Notes: a model not told the origin generated them from the letters alone. A stretch of DNA of 19,270 bases from an uncultured Peptococcaceae bacterium (GCA_937922955.1 CALAKO010000021.1:1-19270), one strand, 5' to 3'; numbered from the stretch's first letter, positions 8,201 to 15,687 are shown. A program made the numbers and translations.

Positions 8201-8934
8201 GAGCGATCTTTCTCCAGCCAAAATTGTCCCCAGGCACGCTTCAATGCCGATGCCGCTACACGAGGGATGGTCACTACAATTCCATTATCCATACATACCT
8301 CCTGACCATGAATCATTGTAATATGCGTTAAATTCAATAGAAAACTTGCGCCACAAAGATGAAAACGTGGATCATCCACAAATACACGCACCGCGTCTCG
8401 AAAAGACATTCGCAATGCACGTGTTTGAATGGATTCGTTTTCACAAACATATCGCATTGATCGGCCACAGCGTTCAATATAAAGAATTTGTCCAAGAAAT
8501 ATACGGTGCGCTCCCTCTGCATTATGCACAATAATGTATTCTTTTTTCTGTTGTAAACATTTAGCGACTGCAGCATCAAGCACTTGATAAAGCTTTTCCG
8601 TATCAATAGGCTTAAGCAAATAATGATATGCTCTCACATCATAACTATCTATAGCATATTCTTTCGAGCAAGTCAGATAAATAAGAAGGCTGTTGCTCCC
8701 CAATGCACGCAGTCGCCATCCAGTCTCAATCCCATCAGGTGCTGGCATGATAATATCTAGAAAAACGATGTCATAGACGTTGCCCTCTTTGACTTTCGAC
8801 AGCATCTCTTCACCATTCTCAAAAGCGACAATTTGCGCCGTTGTTTCAGGGTGCCGTTGTAAGTATTGTTGCAACAATGCAATAAAAGTGTTCAAATCCC
8901 TTAGTGAATCGTCACACACGGCAATCTGTAACAC
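8197..8934 (-). CDS. LytTR-family response regulator
   Basis: 245 residues. The receiver domain (about 1-122) has acidic D8/D9, phosphoacceptor D60 in VFLDIIMP, T88 and K108 in YLLKPID. A C-terminal LytTR DNA-binding domain (about 135-235) shows the typical ILYIERCGR and FHLCGASFLLNLTHI elements. The start is placed at GTG 8934 because AAAGGAGG sits 7 bases upstream; an in-frame ATG at 8952 would have the ribosome site inside its own coding sequence. It lies 21 bases after the racemase gene and overlaps the kinase start by 4 bases. By family knowledge it binds short direct repeats in promoters of surface, bacteriocin or quorum-related genes; the targets here are unknown. Confidence 0.92.
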   Translation of the reverse strand: MLQIAVCDDSLRDLNTFIALLQQYLQRHPETTAQIVAFENGEEMLSKVKEGNVYDIVFLDIIMPAPDGIETGWRLRALGSNSLLIYLTCSKEYAIDSYDVRAYHYLLKPIDTEKLYQVLDAAVAKCLQQKKEYIIVHNAEGAHRIFLGQILYIERCGRSMRYVCENESIQTRALRMSFRDAVRVFVDDPRFHLCGASFLLNLTHITMIHGQEVCMDNGIVVTIPRVAASALKRAWGQFWLEKDRS

Positions 8935-8941
8935 GGTTCTT

Positions 8942-8949
8942 CCTCCTTT
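8942..8949 (-). promoter_or_regulatory. Ribosome binding site deciding the LytTR regulator start
   Basis: AAAGGAGG, 7 bases before GTG 8934. A near-perfect anti-16S match at optimal spacing rules in favour of GTG over the upstream in-frame ATG at 8952. Confidence 0.75.
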
Positions 8950-8955
8950 CATTCC

Positions 8956-9612
8956 TTAGTCGACTTTCAACAACCGGACCATTTCCTCCGCTGGATCAAT
9001 CATTGGCAAAGCACTCTGCTTTGAAAGCTCATCCTTGAAATATGGGAAATGAGTACAGCCCAAAATTACAGCTTCCAGATCACAAGCAGCGTACCATTCG
9101 ATCAATGCAGCCAAACCATACCGACGTACAATGTCCTGCGGTTTCTCGCTCATTTCAATGGCTTCAACAACCGGCAGAAGCGTTGCGCCAAGAACGTGCA
9201 GCGCTGGATTCGCTGCATACAAAGTGCGCTCAATGCCAGCCAGCCCCTGCGCGTTTGCTGCAATCACGCCAATACGTGTGTAGTTCTGAGCAAGCTGACG
9301 ATATACGGTCAAGGGTGTGATAATTTGCATCCCACTTTCATTTGCTAAAGTCTCAAAGTCCACCGCCCCAGACAAAGAATTACAGTAAACAAAAACTTTT
9401 TCAGTGCCGCATACACGAATTTCTGACAAGGTGTCACGTATCACATCCATCTTTACTGCCATTTTCTGATTCTGAAAAGCAGTCTGAGCAATTGGATCTG
9501 CAGCCATCGCATAGGCTCGGCCAACAATACCATGCTTCTCCAGCACAGCCACCCCCATTTCACTGTCTACCGGCGTTCCAGCCATGACTGCGATCCATTT
9601 TTCCATTGCCAT
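8956..9612 (-). CDS. Aspartate/glutamate racemase-family protein (MurI-like)
   Basis: 218 residues, cytoplasmic. Two candidate catalytic cysteines are visible in the right places for the cofactor-independent Asp/Glu racemase superfamily: C77 in VYCNSLSG and C186 in ILGCTHFPYF, the latter a strong MurI-type signature. The N-terminal motif is AGTPVDSEMGVAVL rather than the usual MurI DSGVGGLTV, and the protein is shorter than typical MurI (about 255-270). It may therefore be an aspartate/amino-acid racemase or a divergent glutamate racemase; the substrate cannot be read from sequence. First gene of an operon with the LytTR/GHKL pair, behind its own promoter. ATG 9612 is preceded by GAGAG; ATG 9606 is an alternative. 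Confidence 0.8.
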   Translation of the reverse strand: MAMEKWIAVMAGTPVDSEMGVAVLEKHGIVGRAYAMAADPIAQTAFQNQKMAVKMDVIRDTLSEIRVCGTEKVFVYCNSLSGAVDFETLANESGMQIITPLTVYRQLAQNYTRIGVIAANAQGLAGIERTLYAANPALHVLGATLLPVVEAIEMSEKPQDIVRRYGLAALIEWYAACDLEAVILGCTHFPYFKDELSKQSALPMIDPAEEMVRLLKVD

Positions 9613-9642
9613 ACACTCTCTTTCATTATATACTCTTTACCT

Positions 9643-9671
9643 ATTTTACCCTTTTACGACGATCTTGCCAA
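9643..9671 (-). promoter_or_regulatory. Promoter of the racemase/two-component operon
   Basis: Minus-strand TTGGCA (9671-9666), 17-base spacer, TAAAAT (9648-9643), a near-consensus sigma-A promoter. The predicted transcript start near 9636 leaves about 24 bases of leader. A perfect 8-bp palindrome AGACGTCT at 9683-9690 lies at about -50 and could be an operator, but one site alone is weak evidence. Confidence 0.7.
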
Positions 9672-9738
9672 TAATATATCTCAGACGTCTCCACTAAAAT
9701 AACGCAGATTTAATAAAGCTCTTTTTTAAACATGAGCA

Positions 9739-12138
9739 TTATCGCTGTTCCTTTCGCCGCTTGTGAACAGCATCCACGTTGCTTGTCAATGCAAAAAGAA
9801 CTGCGCATATTAAGAAACATCCTGCCAGTGCGATCACCGCAACGTTAAGGCTAATCTGCGTAAGCATCTCAATGAATATTGGCGCAAAGGTCATAACAAG
9901 ACTCGACAAAGTCATGTACAGAGCAAGTGCTGTAACCTCATTAACGCGATGCTTGACCACCGGAATTGAAAGAAAGCCGTCTGTCGCCATTGGCGAACCA
10001 TAGCCGTCAAAAACACCGAGGAGTGCCGAAGATACAAGCACCATGATAAAAAATGGTGGTATTTCCAATACAGCAATAGCGAATGCTCCCAGCAAAAGTG
10101 CACCGCTTACCCCCAACGGAACGCTGATGCGCCCACTCAAAAACCGCACCACTAGCGGACCAAGATAGAATCCAGCCAACCCATTGGCAATATAACAATA
10201 AGACAGCAATAATTCACTACCACGCGCCGTCGTCAAAGTTGGTATCAAAGTCGCTGTAAATAATACCCCAAAGAAAACCGGCACCATAACGAGAATAAAA
10301 TATCTCAATACGCTTGGTGAAAAGATAATACGTACATATTCGCTAAGTGGTATTTTTGCAGAACTTTTTTCATGCCCCATCTCTTTCGCACAGGCATTTT
10401 TTTCAAGAAACGCCCAAGGTAACATTTTCAGCACAAAAATTCCACACGCTGCAAAAACGAGCGCGGATGCCACATAAGAAAAGCTGTAACCAGCTAATGC
10501 TGCAATGACAGCCCCAATACCTGCGCCACACATATTGCCGCCAATGATTCCGGCGTTGGATTGAGAGAGATTGATTTGATGGCGTGCTTCGCTGTTATCA
10601 CCATTTGCTACAACCATATTAACGGTATACATGAATCCTGCGTAGGAAAAGCCTCCAAGAAATCTCAAGACAATAATGACCAAGGCCGAATGGGTCAAAA
10701 AGCAACCAATGTTAATGGCCAACATGCCAATAAAACAAATCATAAAAAAACGCCGACATTTTTGATCTGGCCGCTTGATCCAAATCGGATAAAGCATCAA
10801 CCCCATCATCTGCGCGGCACCCTCCACACTTAATGGCAGAGCTGCCGTCACACCAACACTCAGCGAACCAACAGCCTGATTCCATTGCTTGATGAGAAGA
10901 GCCGAATAAGGAACATACATATAATTTCCGAGTGTCCGCAAAAATGTCATGATGCGAATGCTTGATGAAATGTATTCAAAGGTGTCTGTATCCTCCGCAT
11001 TTCCATGCCCACGACTGCGCCGTTGACTGAACATAGCTGGTAAGCGTGTCATTTCGAAGATGATAACGATGCTGAAAATAAACATCGCCAAAAAGAGCAA
11101 AAATAATTCTTTCATTTTGCTCTGCACATACTCATCAGAAATAAACGCCTCCACCCGCAACTCTTCATTGCCTGCCTTCAGTTCGGTTGACACCACACCA
11201 GCAGTGTCATTTCCCAACACTGATCCACTGTCAGACAGAATGCTGCTCACACGAAGTTCCGCCAGAACAGGCATGCTTTTCACTTTTTCAGCAAGATACT
11301 CTTCCAAGCCTGCCATATCATCATAGGACACACCTTTATTGTAAAGCTCCTGTGTAGTAGCCCCAACATATTCAACGATAGAAGTGGTATCCTCCAAGAT
11401 GGTCGCTTCATAACGATCCTGGAAAAAAAGAAAATTTACCATCCCGGTAAGCAAAATTAACACAATGAGAACGGCCGACGGCAAACGAAAAAAGAAGAAT
11501 CGCTCTTTCTTCGTATCGATCTGTGTTAACCGTCTACTAATGACATAATAGTAAACCCAAAGCACCAGTACACCTACAGCAAATGCTATTCCCAGAAAAG
11601 ATAGAACTTCCTGCAGCATCAATACACGTTGTTCTGCATAAACGCTGGTTGGATAAGCGAGAAAGAAACTTCCAACTTTTTCATTGCCGTCCATTACCGG
11701 CATAAATAACACTTCTTGATTATCACGGTTGAACAGCGTGTAGCCATTCGCTTCCGTCGCTGAGGCTGCCGAAGATATTGCTTCAGTACTTTGAACAAGC
11801 GTCTGCAATGTAACATCACCATCAAATGTACTGTAAAGCAAACTTCCATCAACATCAAGAATCCCAGCCTCCATGATGCCCTCATCAAACAATGCCTGCG
11901 TGCGTGCAAGCACTGCATCAATCCCATAATATCGATCCATTCGTTTTCCATATTGAATGCTGGTTTCCATATCGGTGATTACCTGCTCGCACATCAACGC
12001 ATAAGTGCTTTGTTTCACTTCACGATAATTTTGGTCAAAATTTAAATAGCAAACAAGTGAAAGCAGCGACAACATCACCAAAAGCAGAGCCACAAAAGTT
12101 CGGATGGTTGTGCGTAAATCCTTCCGTTTATCCTTCAT
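9739..12138 (-). CDS. Two extracytoplasmic sensor-like segments fused to a major facilitator superfamily transporter
   Basis: 799 residues, about twice a normal MFS protein. TM1 is at about 13-32. A first extracytoplasmic segment (33-175) carries Cache/PAS-like text (ILDVDGSLLYSTFDG at 93-107, then MPVMDGNEKVGSFFLAYP). TM2 is at 178-200 and TM3 at 220-239. A second extracytoplasmic segment (240-342) is also sensor-like. TM4 (344-363) and a charged linker lead into a roughly 12-TM MFS domain (about 395-790). ATG 12138 overlaps the lipoprotein stop by 11 bases with GGCGGTG upstream; an in-frame extension to 12228 would lie inside that gene and is rejected. Third gene of a coupled operon with a binding lipoprotein. 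Inferred role: transport or sensing gated by an extracellular ligand. The substrate is unknown, and I do not know a named family with this architecture. Confidence 0.8.
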   Translation of the reverse strand: MKDKRKDLRTTIRTFVALLLVMLSLLSLVCYLNFDQNYREVKQSTYALMCEQVITDMETSIQYGKRMDRYYGIDAVLARTQALFDEGIMEAGILDVDGSLLYSTFDGDVTLQTLVQSTEAISSAASATEANGYTLFNRDNQEVLFMPVMDGNEKVGSFFLAYPTSVYAEQRVLMLQEVLSFLGIAFAVGVLVLWVYYYVISRRLTQIDTKKERFFFFRLPSAVLIVLILLTGMVNFLFFQDRYEATILEDTTSIVEYVGATTQELYNKGVSYDDMAGLEEYLAEKVKSMPVLAELRVSSILSDSGSVLGNDTAGVVSTELKAGNEELRVEAFISDEYVQSKMKELFLLFLAMFIFSIVIIFEMTRLPAMFSQRRSRGHGNAEDTDTFEYISSSIRIMTFLRTLGNYMYVPYSALLIKQWNQAVGSLSVGVTAALPLSVEGAAQMMGLMLYPIWIKRPDQKCRRFFMICFIGMLAINIGCFLTHSALVIIVLRFLGGFSYAGFMYTVNMVVANGDNSEARHQINLSQSNAGIIGGNMCGAGIGAVIAALAGYSFSYVASALVFAACGIFVLKMLPWAFLEKNACAKEMGHEKSSAKIPLSEYVRIIFSPSVLRYFILVMVPVFFGVLFTATLIPTLTTARGSELLLSYCYIANGLAGFYLGPLVVRFLSGRISVPLGVSGALLLGAFAIAVLEIPPFFIMVLVSSALLGVFDGYGSPMATDGFLSIPVVKHRVNEVTALALYMTLSSLVMTFAPIFIEMLTQISLNVAVIALAGCFLICAVLFALTSNVDAVHKRRKEQR

Positions 12139-13303
12139 TGTCAGCACCGCCTTTCTCTGGATAAATCGTCTCACAAGCAAGCAGCAAATCAAATCCCGGT
12201 TCAAACCCAATTTGTTTCGCTGTATCAAGGTTTAGGCTGATATATGGAGAAGAAACGTATTCCATCGGCAAGTCGCCTGCCTCTGCACCACATGCAATCT
12301 GTTCAATGGTCTCAGCAACAAAACGACCTACGCCTTCATTATCGGTTGAAGCCACCAATAACAACGCTCCACCTTCGACATAATTCTCTCCATCCTGCAC
12401 AAAAACTGGAATCCCTGCATTGGTGAATGGTTCCAATAACGCTGACACATCCATTTCACTAGTCACCAAACCAGCACAAAGCATTAACGCGTCTATGCCT
12501 TCATCCAGCAAATTCCAATAAACCTTGGATAAAGCGTCCTCATCTGAGGCCGTCTCTTCATCCACTTCAATATTAATCGTCTCAATCCCTAGCTCATCGG
12601 CGGCAACTTGATAATCAGGAATGCCTGCGATGATCGGATCTGCATACACCATCGCAATACGCTCAAATGGCAAAATGCTGTGATAATAACGAAGCTGCCG
12701 TGCATATGGCGATGGTTCAATTTGTGCCCATATCTGCGAATCGCCGCTATCGGATGCTGAAGCCACAATCCCTGAAGCGACGGGATCCGTCGCCATACAA
12801 TCAATAGTAACCACATCGAAATCGTGTTTTTTCATAAATAAACCTGGATCCGTTCCCATTGCCAACACCACATCCAATCCTTCTAACGAATTGATATGAG
12901 CCTGTATGCTCTCGGCTATTGCCGTTTCGTCCTCGTATTCCAAATAGTAGGCAGCATCGCCAACAAACTCAATGTATGGTCCAAGATCCATTTCTGATAA
13001 ACGTTCAATCATTGTGACAACATCCGTATCCGTTTCTGTAAATGGCAGGCTGTCACAAATAATCCAGCCATCTTCTCGAAGCGCTTCCACAACGTTATAG
13101 AGGTACACAGCGGCTGGTTCATATTCAAACACACCCAATAGTCCAATACGCAACTTATCGCCATCCGGCTGCTGCACCGGTGCATACGCATCACTCGCCT
13201 CTGCCTCCGTTTCAACCGACGCATCTTTCTCAATTCCCATGATGCCACAGCCGCTCAAACACACGATCACCATGAGCAACAACGCTGCGATTGTTTTCTT
13301 CAT
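12128..13303 (-). CDS. Substrate-binding lipoprotein, ABC_sub_bind-like, without ABC partners
   Basis: 391 residues. The lipoprotein signal peptide ends in LSGC with the lipidated cysteine at C19, followed by an acidic linker to about residue 48. The body reads as a two-lobed periplasmic-binding fold of the ABC_sub_bind/TrpX type: LRIGLLGVFEYEP at the start, GLDVVLAMGTDPG (142-154), TDPVASGIVAS (172-182), then a second lobe (FERIAMVYADPIIAG, IDALMLCAG, GIPVFVQDG). This family normally feeds an ABC permease and ATPase, but none is present. Instead its ATG overlaps the 470-residue gene stop (ATGA), and its end overlaps the MFS fusion gene. I infer it hands ligand to, or senses ligand for, the MFS fusion. 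The ligand is unknown. Confidence 0.82.
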   Translation of the reverse strand: MKKTIAALLLMVIVCLSGCGIMGIEKDASVETEAEASDAYAPVQQPDGDKLRIGLLGVFEYEPAAVYLYNVVEALREDGWIICDSLPFTETDTDVVTMIERLSEMDLGPYIEFVGDAAYYLEYEDETAIAESIQAHINSLEGLDVVLAMGTDPGLFMKKHDFDVVTIDCMATDPVASGIVASASDSGDSQIWAQIEPSPYARQLRYYHSILPFERIAMVYADPIIAGIPDYQVAADELGIETINIEVDEETASDEDALSKVYWNLLDEGIDALMLCAGLVTSEMDVSALLEPFTNAGIPVFVQDGENYVEGGALLLVASTDNEGVGRFVAETIEQIACGAEAGDLPMEYVSSPYISLNLDTAKQIGFEPGFDLLLACETIYPEKGGADNEG

Positions 13304-14712
13304 TGCTTTCCACCCTGCCTTTCCGCTGCCGGCACTACCGTCTTGAACAGTTCACGGATACCATTATAATGAGCCTCTCGAACGCTTAGGGTCAGTTTTT
13401 CCTGAAGCACACTCTCCCTCAAAGGATGCGCAATAAACTCCGCAATACTCCATGGAGCACCTTTTTCATTCGCAAAAAAGAACGGCCCACTCAAATACCC
13501 GTCTGTTTGTCGTTCTGAAATGATCTTCGCCAAATCTTTTCGACCTGTAGTCATCAGCGCTTTGTAGAGACCATCCTGCATGTTTTTGAGATACTCTGCC
13601 TGAAAATACCCACCAAAACAATGGAATCCCCTTACAAAAAGCAATTCAAGGAATATTAAAAACAATCCCGGCAAAAGCTTTTCGGATTCAAGACCTTCTA
13701 CAATCTCATCATAAGCGATCCGCCAGCCATCACGAACGGCGACCAGTCCGGTGCCATCATCCATCATGGCTGAACGCCGATACATTTTTCTATCCTTTCC
13801 CCAAAACAGCATCGTTCCGCCACCATGTCTTTTTTCCAAAAGAGCACGACACCAACAACCACTAATTCCATCCAGAGTTGCAAACAATTCCTGCCGAAAA
13901 CTACAATCTCTCACAATCAATGAAACCAGCGACGTCTTATCTTGTAAATCTTTCAGAATCAGATCGACAGCCAAACGCTCCGCGTCAACATACGCAACAG
14001 CAACACCAGTTGCCTCTTTCGTCAACGAACAGTTGATAATTGTTGCCTGTTCGATGTAACGAGCTCTTTCCAGAACATTTGCACACGCATAATGCTCTTT
14101 CAACATGTGACGCACGGCTCCGACCATATTCTCCGATAAACGTTCAGCTTGAAAATGTCTGGCTAGCGTCTCCTCTGAATTTTTAATCATTTCTTTGCTA
14201 ATACCAGGGAAAAATGAAACCGCACTATTTTCATACTTACTTGGAATAATTGGTAGCTTTAACGGCGAGTCCCCAGATTGCGTATCATAAATCATCAACC
14301 CACGCCCATAAGAGGCATTGCACAATGAAACCATTCCAAAAGCAAGCACAGGAACAACCTTTGTTTTTACGCCGCGCTTTTTCAGCAATTGTCGAAACAA
14401 TAAATGTCCCTGCACAGAAGGTGCAAAAGAATCTACGCCATGATGAGCTGCAGTAAAAATGCAATCAACAAGCGCAGCAGCAGCCTCTGATGCCATCTGT
14501 TCTCCCAGTAAAGGAAGAAGTTGTTTTTTTGTGTACACAGCCACATCTTGAACTGGAGCAAGCGGTTGCTGCACAGAAAAATCAGCGACCTGAGAAATAT
14601 ATGACTCCAACGTCACATCACCAAATTCAGAAAGAACTTGACGTACTGTTGGGCAATACGACAACACCTGCTGCATCATCCACTCGTTTTCTCTATTCAT
14701 CCACTGTTCCAA
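13300..14712 (-). CDS. Unrecognised 470-residue protein, first gene of the lipoprotein/MFS operon
   Basis: I cannot assign a family. No signal peptide or convincing run of TM segments is present, though a hydrophobic stretch occurs near LLPGLFLIFLELLFVRGFH in the C-terminal third. The most motif-like parts are AAHHGVDSF (88-96) with QGHLLF just after it, and NASYGRGLMIYD (132-143) followed by LPIIPSKYENSAVSFFPG; paired histidines and Gly/Arg-rich turns suggest an enzyme-like or ligand-binding N-terminal half. The start is taken as TTG 14712 because AAGGTG lies 8 bases upstream; ATG 14700 is possible but has only a weak site. It is coupled by ATGA overlap to the lipoprotein gene, so it probably acts in the same process. 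Low GC like its two partners. Confidence 0.75.
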   Translation of the reverse strand: MEQWMNRENEWMMQQVLSYCPTVRQVLSEFGDVTLESYISQVADFSVQQPLAPVQDVAVYTKKQLLPLLGEQMASEAAAALVDCIFTAAHHGVDSFAPSVQGHLLFRQLLKKRGVKTKVVPVLAFGMVSLCNASYGRGLMIYDTQSGDSPLKLPIIPSKYENSAVSFFPGISKEMIKNSEETLARHFQAERLSENMVGAVRHMLKEHYACANVLERARYIEQATIINCSLTKEATGVAVAYVDAERLAVDLILKDLQDKTSLVSLIVRDCSFRQELFATLDGISGCWCRALLEKRHGGGTMLFWGKDRKMYRRSAMMDDGTGLVAVRDGWRIAYDEIVEGLESEKLLPGLFLIFLELLFVRGFHCFGGYFQAEYLKNMQDGLYKALMTTGRKDLAKIISERQTDGYLSGPFFFANEKGAPWSIAEFIAHPLRESVLQEKLTLSVREAHYNGIRELFKTVVPAAERQGGKQ

Positions 14713-14720
14713 AAGCTGGT

Positions 14721-14726
14721 CACCTT
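14721..14726 (-). promoter_or_regulatory. Ribosome binding site supporting the TTG start at 14712
   Basis: AAGGTG, preceded by AGG, sits 8 bases before TTG 14712. The frame closes at a TAA a few codons further upstream, with no other start codon between, so TTG is the earliest possible start. Confidence 0.5.
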
Positions 14727-14762
14727 CCTGCTCACAAATGCCAATTTAATAATCTAATAAAT

Positions 14763-14771
14763 ATTTTACCA
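14763..14771 (-). promoter_or_regulatory. Extended -10 promoter of the three-gene operon
   Basis: Minus-strand TGGTAAAAT fits the extended -10 pattern TGnTAtaaT. The hexamers 16-18 bases upstream (around AGAGCG) do not resemble a -35, so this promoter probably needs the TG motif and an activator. The transcript start is expected near 14756, about 44 bases before the coding start. Confidence 0.5.
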
Positions 14772-14790
14772 GTATCTTTGCTCAGCGCTC

Positions 14791-14830
14791 TGCACATATT
14801 TTGCACAAATTGCTACTGATTTTGCACAAA
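14791..14830. repeat. Operator-like repeats: three TGTGCA motifs in helical phase
   Basis: The + strand 12-mer ATTTTGCACAAA occurs at 14798-14809 and again, identical, at 14819-14830, 21 bp apart (two helical turns). A third TGCACA core lies at 14791-14796, 11 bp from the next core. Relative to the predicted start near 14756 they fall at about -38, -49 and -70, typical for activator sites beside a promoter without a -35. The distal copy shares its A-run with the neighbouring terminator. The binding protein is unknown. Confidence 0.55.
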
Positions 14831-14860
14831 AAAAGAACGTACTTTTTAAAGTACGTTCTT
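14828..14860 (-). terminator. Rho-independent terminator after the nitroreductase gene
   Basis: On the minus strand AAGAACGTACTT pairs perfectly with AAGTACGTTCTT (12 bp, 4-base loop) and is followed by seven T. It starts 12 bases after the nitroreductase stop. No T-run follows on the other strand, so it acts on minus-strand transcripts. Confidence 0.93.
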
Positions 14861-14871
14861 AGCAATTTCTC

Positions 14872-15672
14872 TTATCTCCATTCGATCGTTGCTGGCTTAC
14901 GCGGTGCCGTACGCTGATAGGTCACATCAGGCTTGCCAATGAGCAGGCAGGCATTGATTTCTTCTGGCTTAACGCCCAGCTTTTCGCAAAGCGCTGGATT
15001 CTGACTGAGCGCCATCTGAATGAAACCACTGTACAGCGTGCCCAATCCGCTGACATGCGCCATCAACGCAATGCTCGAAGCAGCCAACCCGCCATTGAGC
15101 GGTGACGGCGAAGCAACAATGAGCAATGCCGGTGCATTAAAGAAGAGATGATCCTCATTCGCATCCGCCTCGTGATGATTGCGCATGCGCGTCAGCGTAT
15201 CGTACAACCGACCTTTCCCCTGCTTAGCCACATAGCCATTAATGATGGCATCGAAGCCTTCCCAGACAGCCTCTTTCACTTCATCCAACGAATCTTGAAC
15301 AACAATGTAGCGCACGTTCTGGGCATTGCTACCGGTCGGTGTGAAACGCCCCGCTTCGAGCACCGCCGCCAGCGTTTCCTGCGACAGCTTCTCGTTCTTA
15401 TAACGGCGAATGCTGCGGCGGGATTCCAGGGCAGCCATCAGAACATCCGCTTCAAATTCTGCCGGACGGTCATTGAATTCAATGACCGTATCCGTTGGAT
15501 AATCATCCGGCATCGTAATGGCACCACTTGGACAAACGGCAAAGCAATGGCCACACTCAATGCAGGTGTTTACCAGGACCGCTTTGCCATCCTCCAGTTT
15601 CAGTGCTTCCGGAAAACAATCGGCCACACAGGCCCCACAGCCTATGCATCGTTCTTTATCAATTTTAATCAT
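14872..15672 (-). CDS. Ferredoxin-nitroreductase fusion protein
   Basis: 266 residues, cytoplasmic flavoprotein oxidoreductase. The N-terminus is a 2[4Fe-4S] ferredoxin module: C9, C12, C15, C19 (CIGCGACVADC) and C37, C40, C43, C47 (CIECGHCFAVCP). The remainder is a nitroreductase/FMN-reductase domain, starting at about 78 with ESRRSIRRYKNEKLSQETL, then VLEAGRFTPTGSNAQNVRYIVV, APALLIVASPSPLN and GLGTLYSGF. Such fusions are common in anaerobes and pass electrons from the clusters to FMN; the physiological substrate is not predictable. The start is ATG 15672 with AAGGAGG 10 bases upstream; a TTG three codons earlier is less likely. The ribosome site overlaps the stop of the small upstream gene, indicating coupling. 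Confidence 0.93.
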   Translation of the reverse strand: MIKIDKERCIGCGACVADCFPEALKLEDGKAVLVNTCIECGHCFAVCPSGAITMPDDYPTDTVIEFNDRPAEFEADVLMAALESRRSIRRYKNEKLSQETLAAVLEAGRFTPTGSNAQNVRYIVVQDSLDEVKEAVWEGFDAIINGYVAKQGKGRLYDTLTRMRNHHEADANEDHLFFNAPALLIVASPSPLNGGLAASSIALMAHVSGLGTLYSGFIQMALSQNPALCEKLGVKPEEINACLLIGKPDVTYQRTAPRKPATIEWR

Positions 15673-15687
15673 TACAACCAAGCCTCC

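Noticed and set aside
12139..12228. 30-residue upstream extension of the MFS fusion
   Set aside because: It lies wholly within the lipoprotein coding region and reads basic, non-family sequence; the ATG at 12138 has a ribosome site and gives a normal basic N-terminus before TM1.
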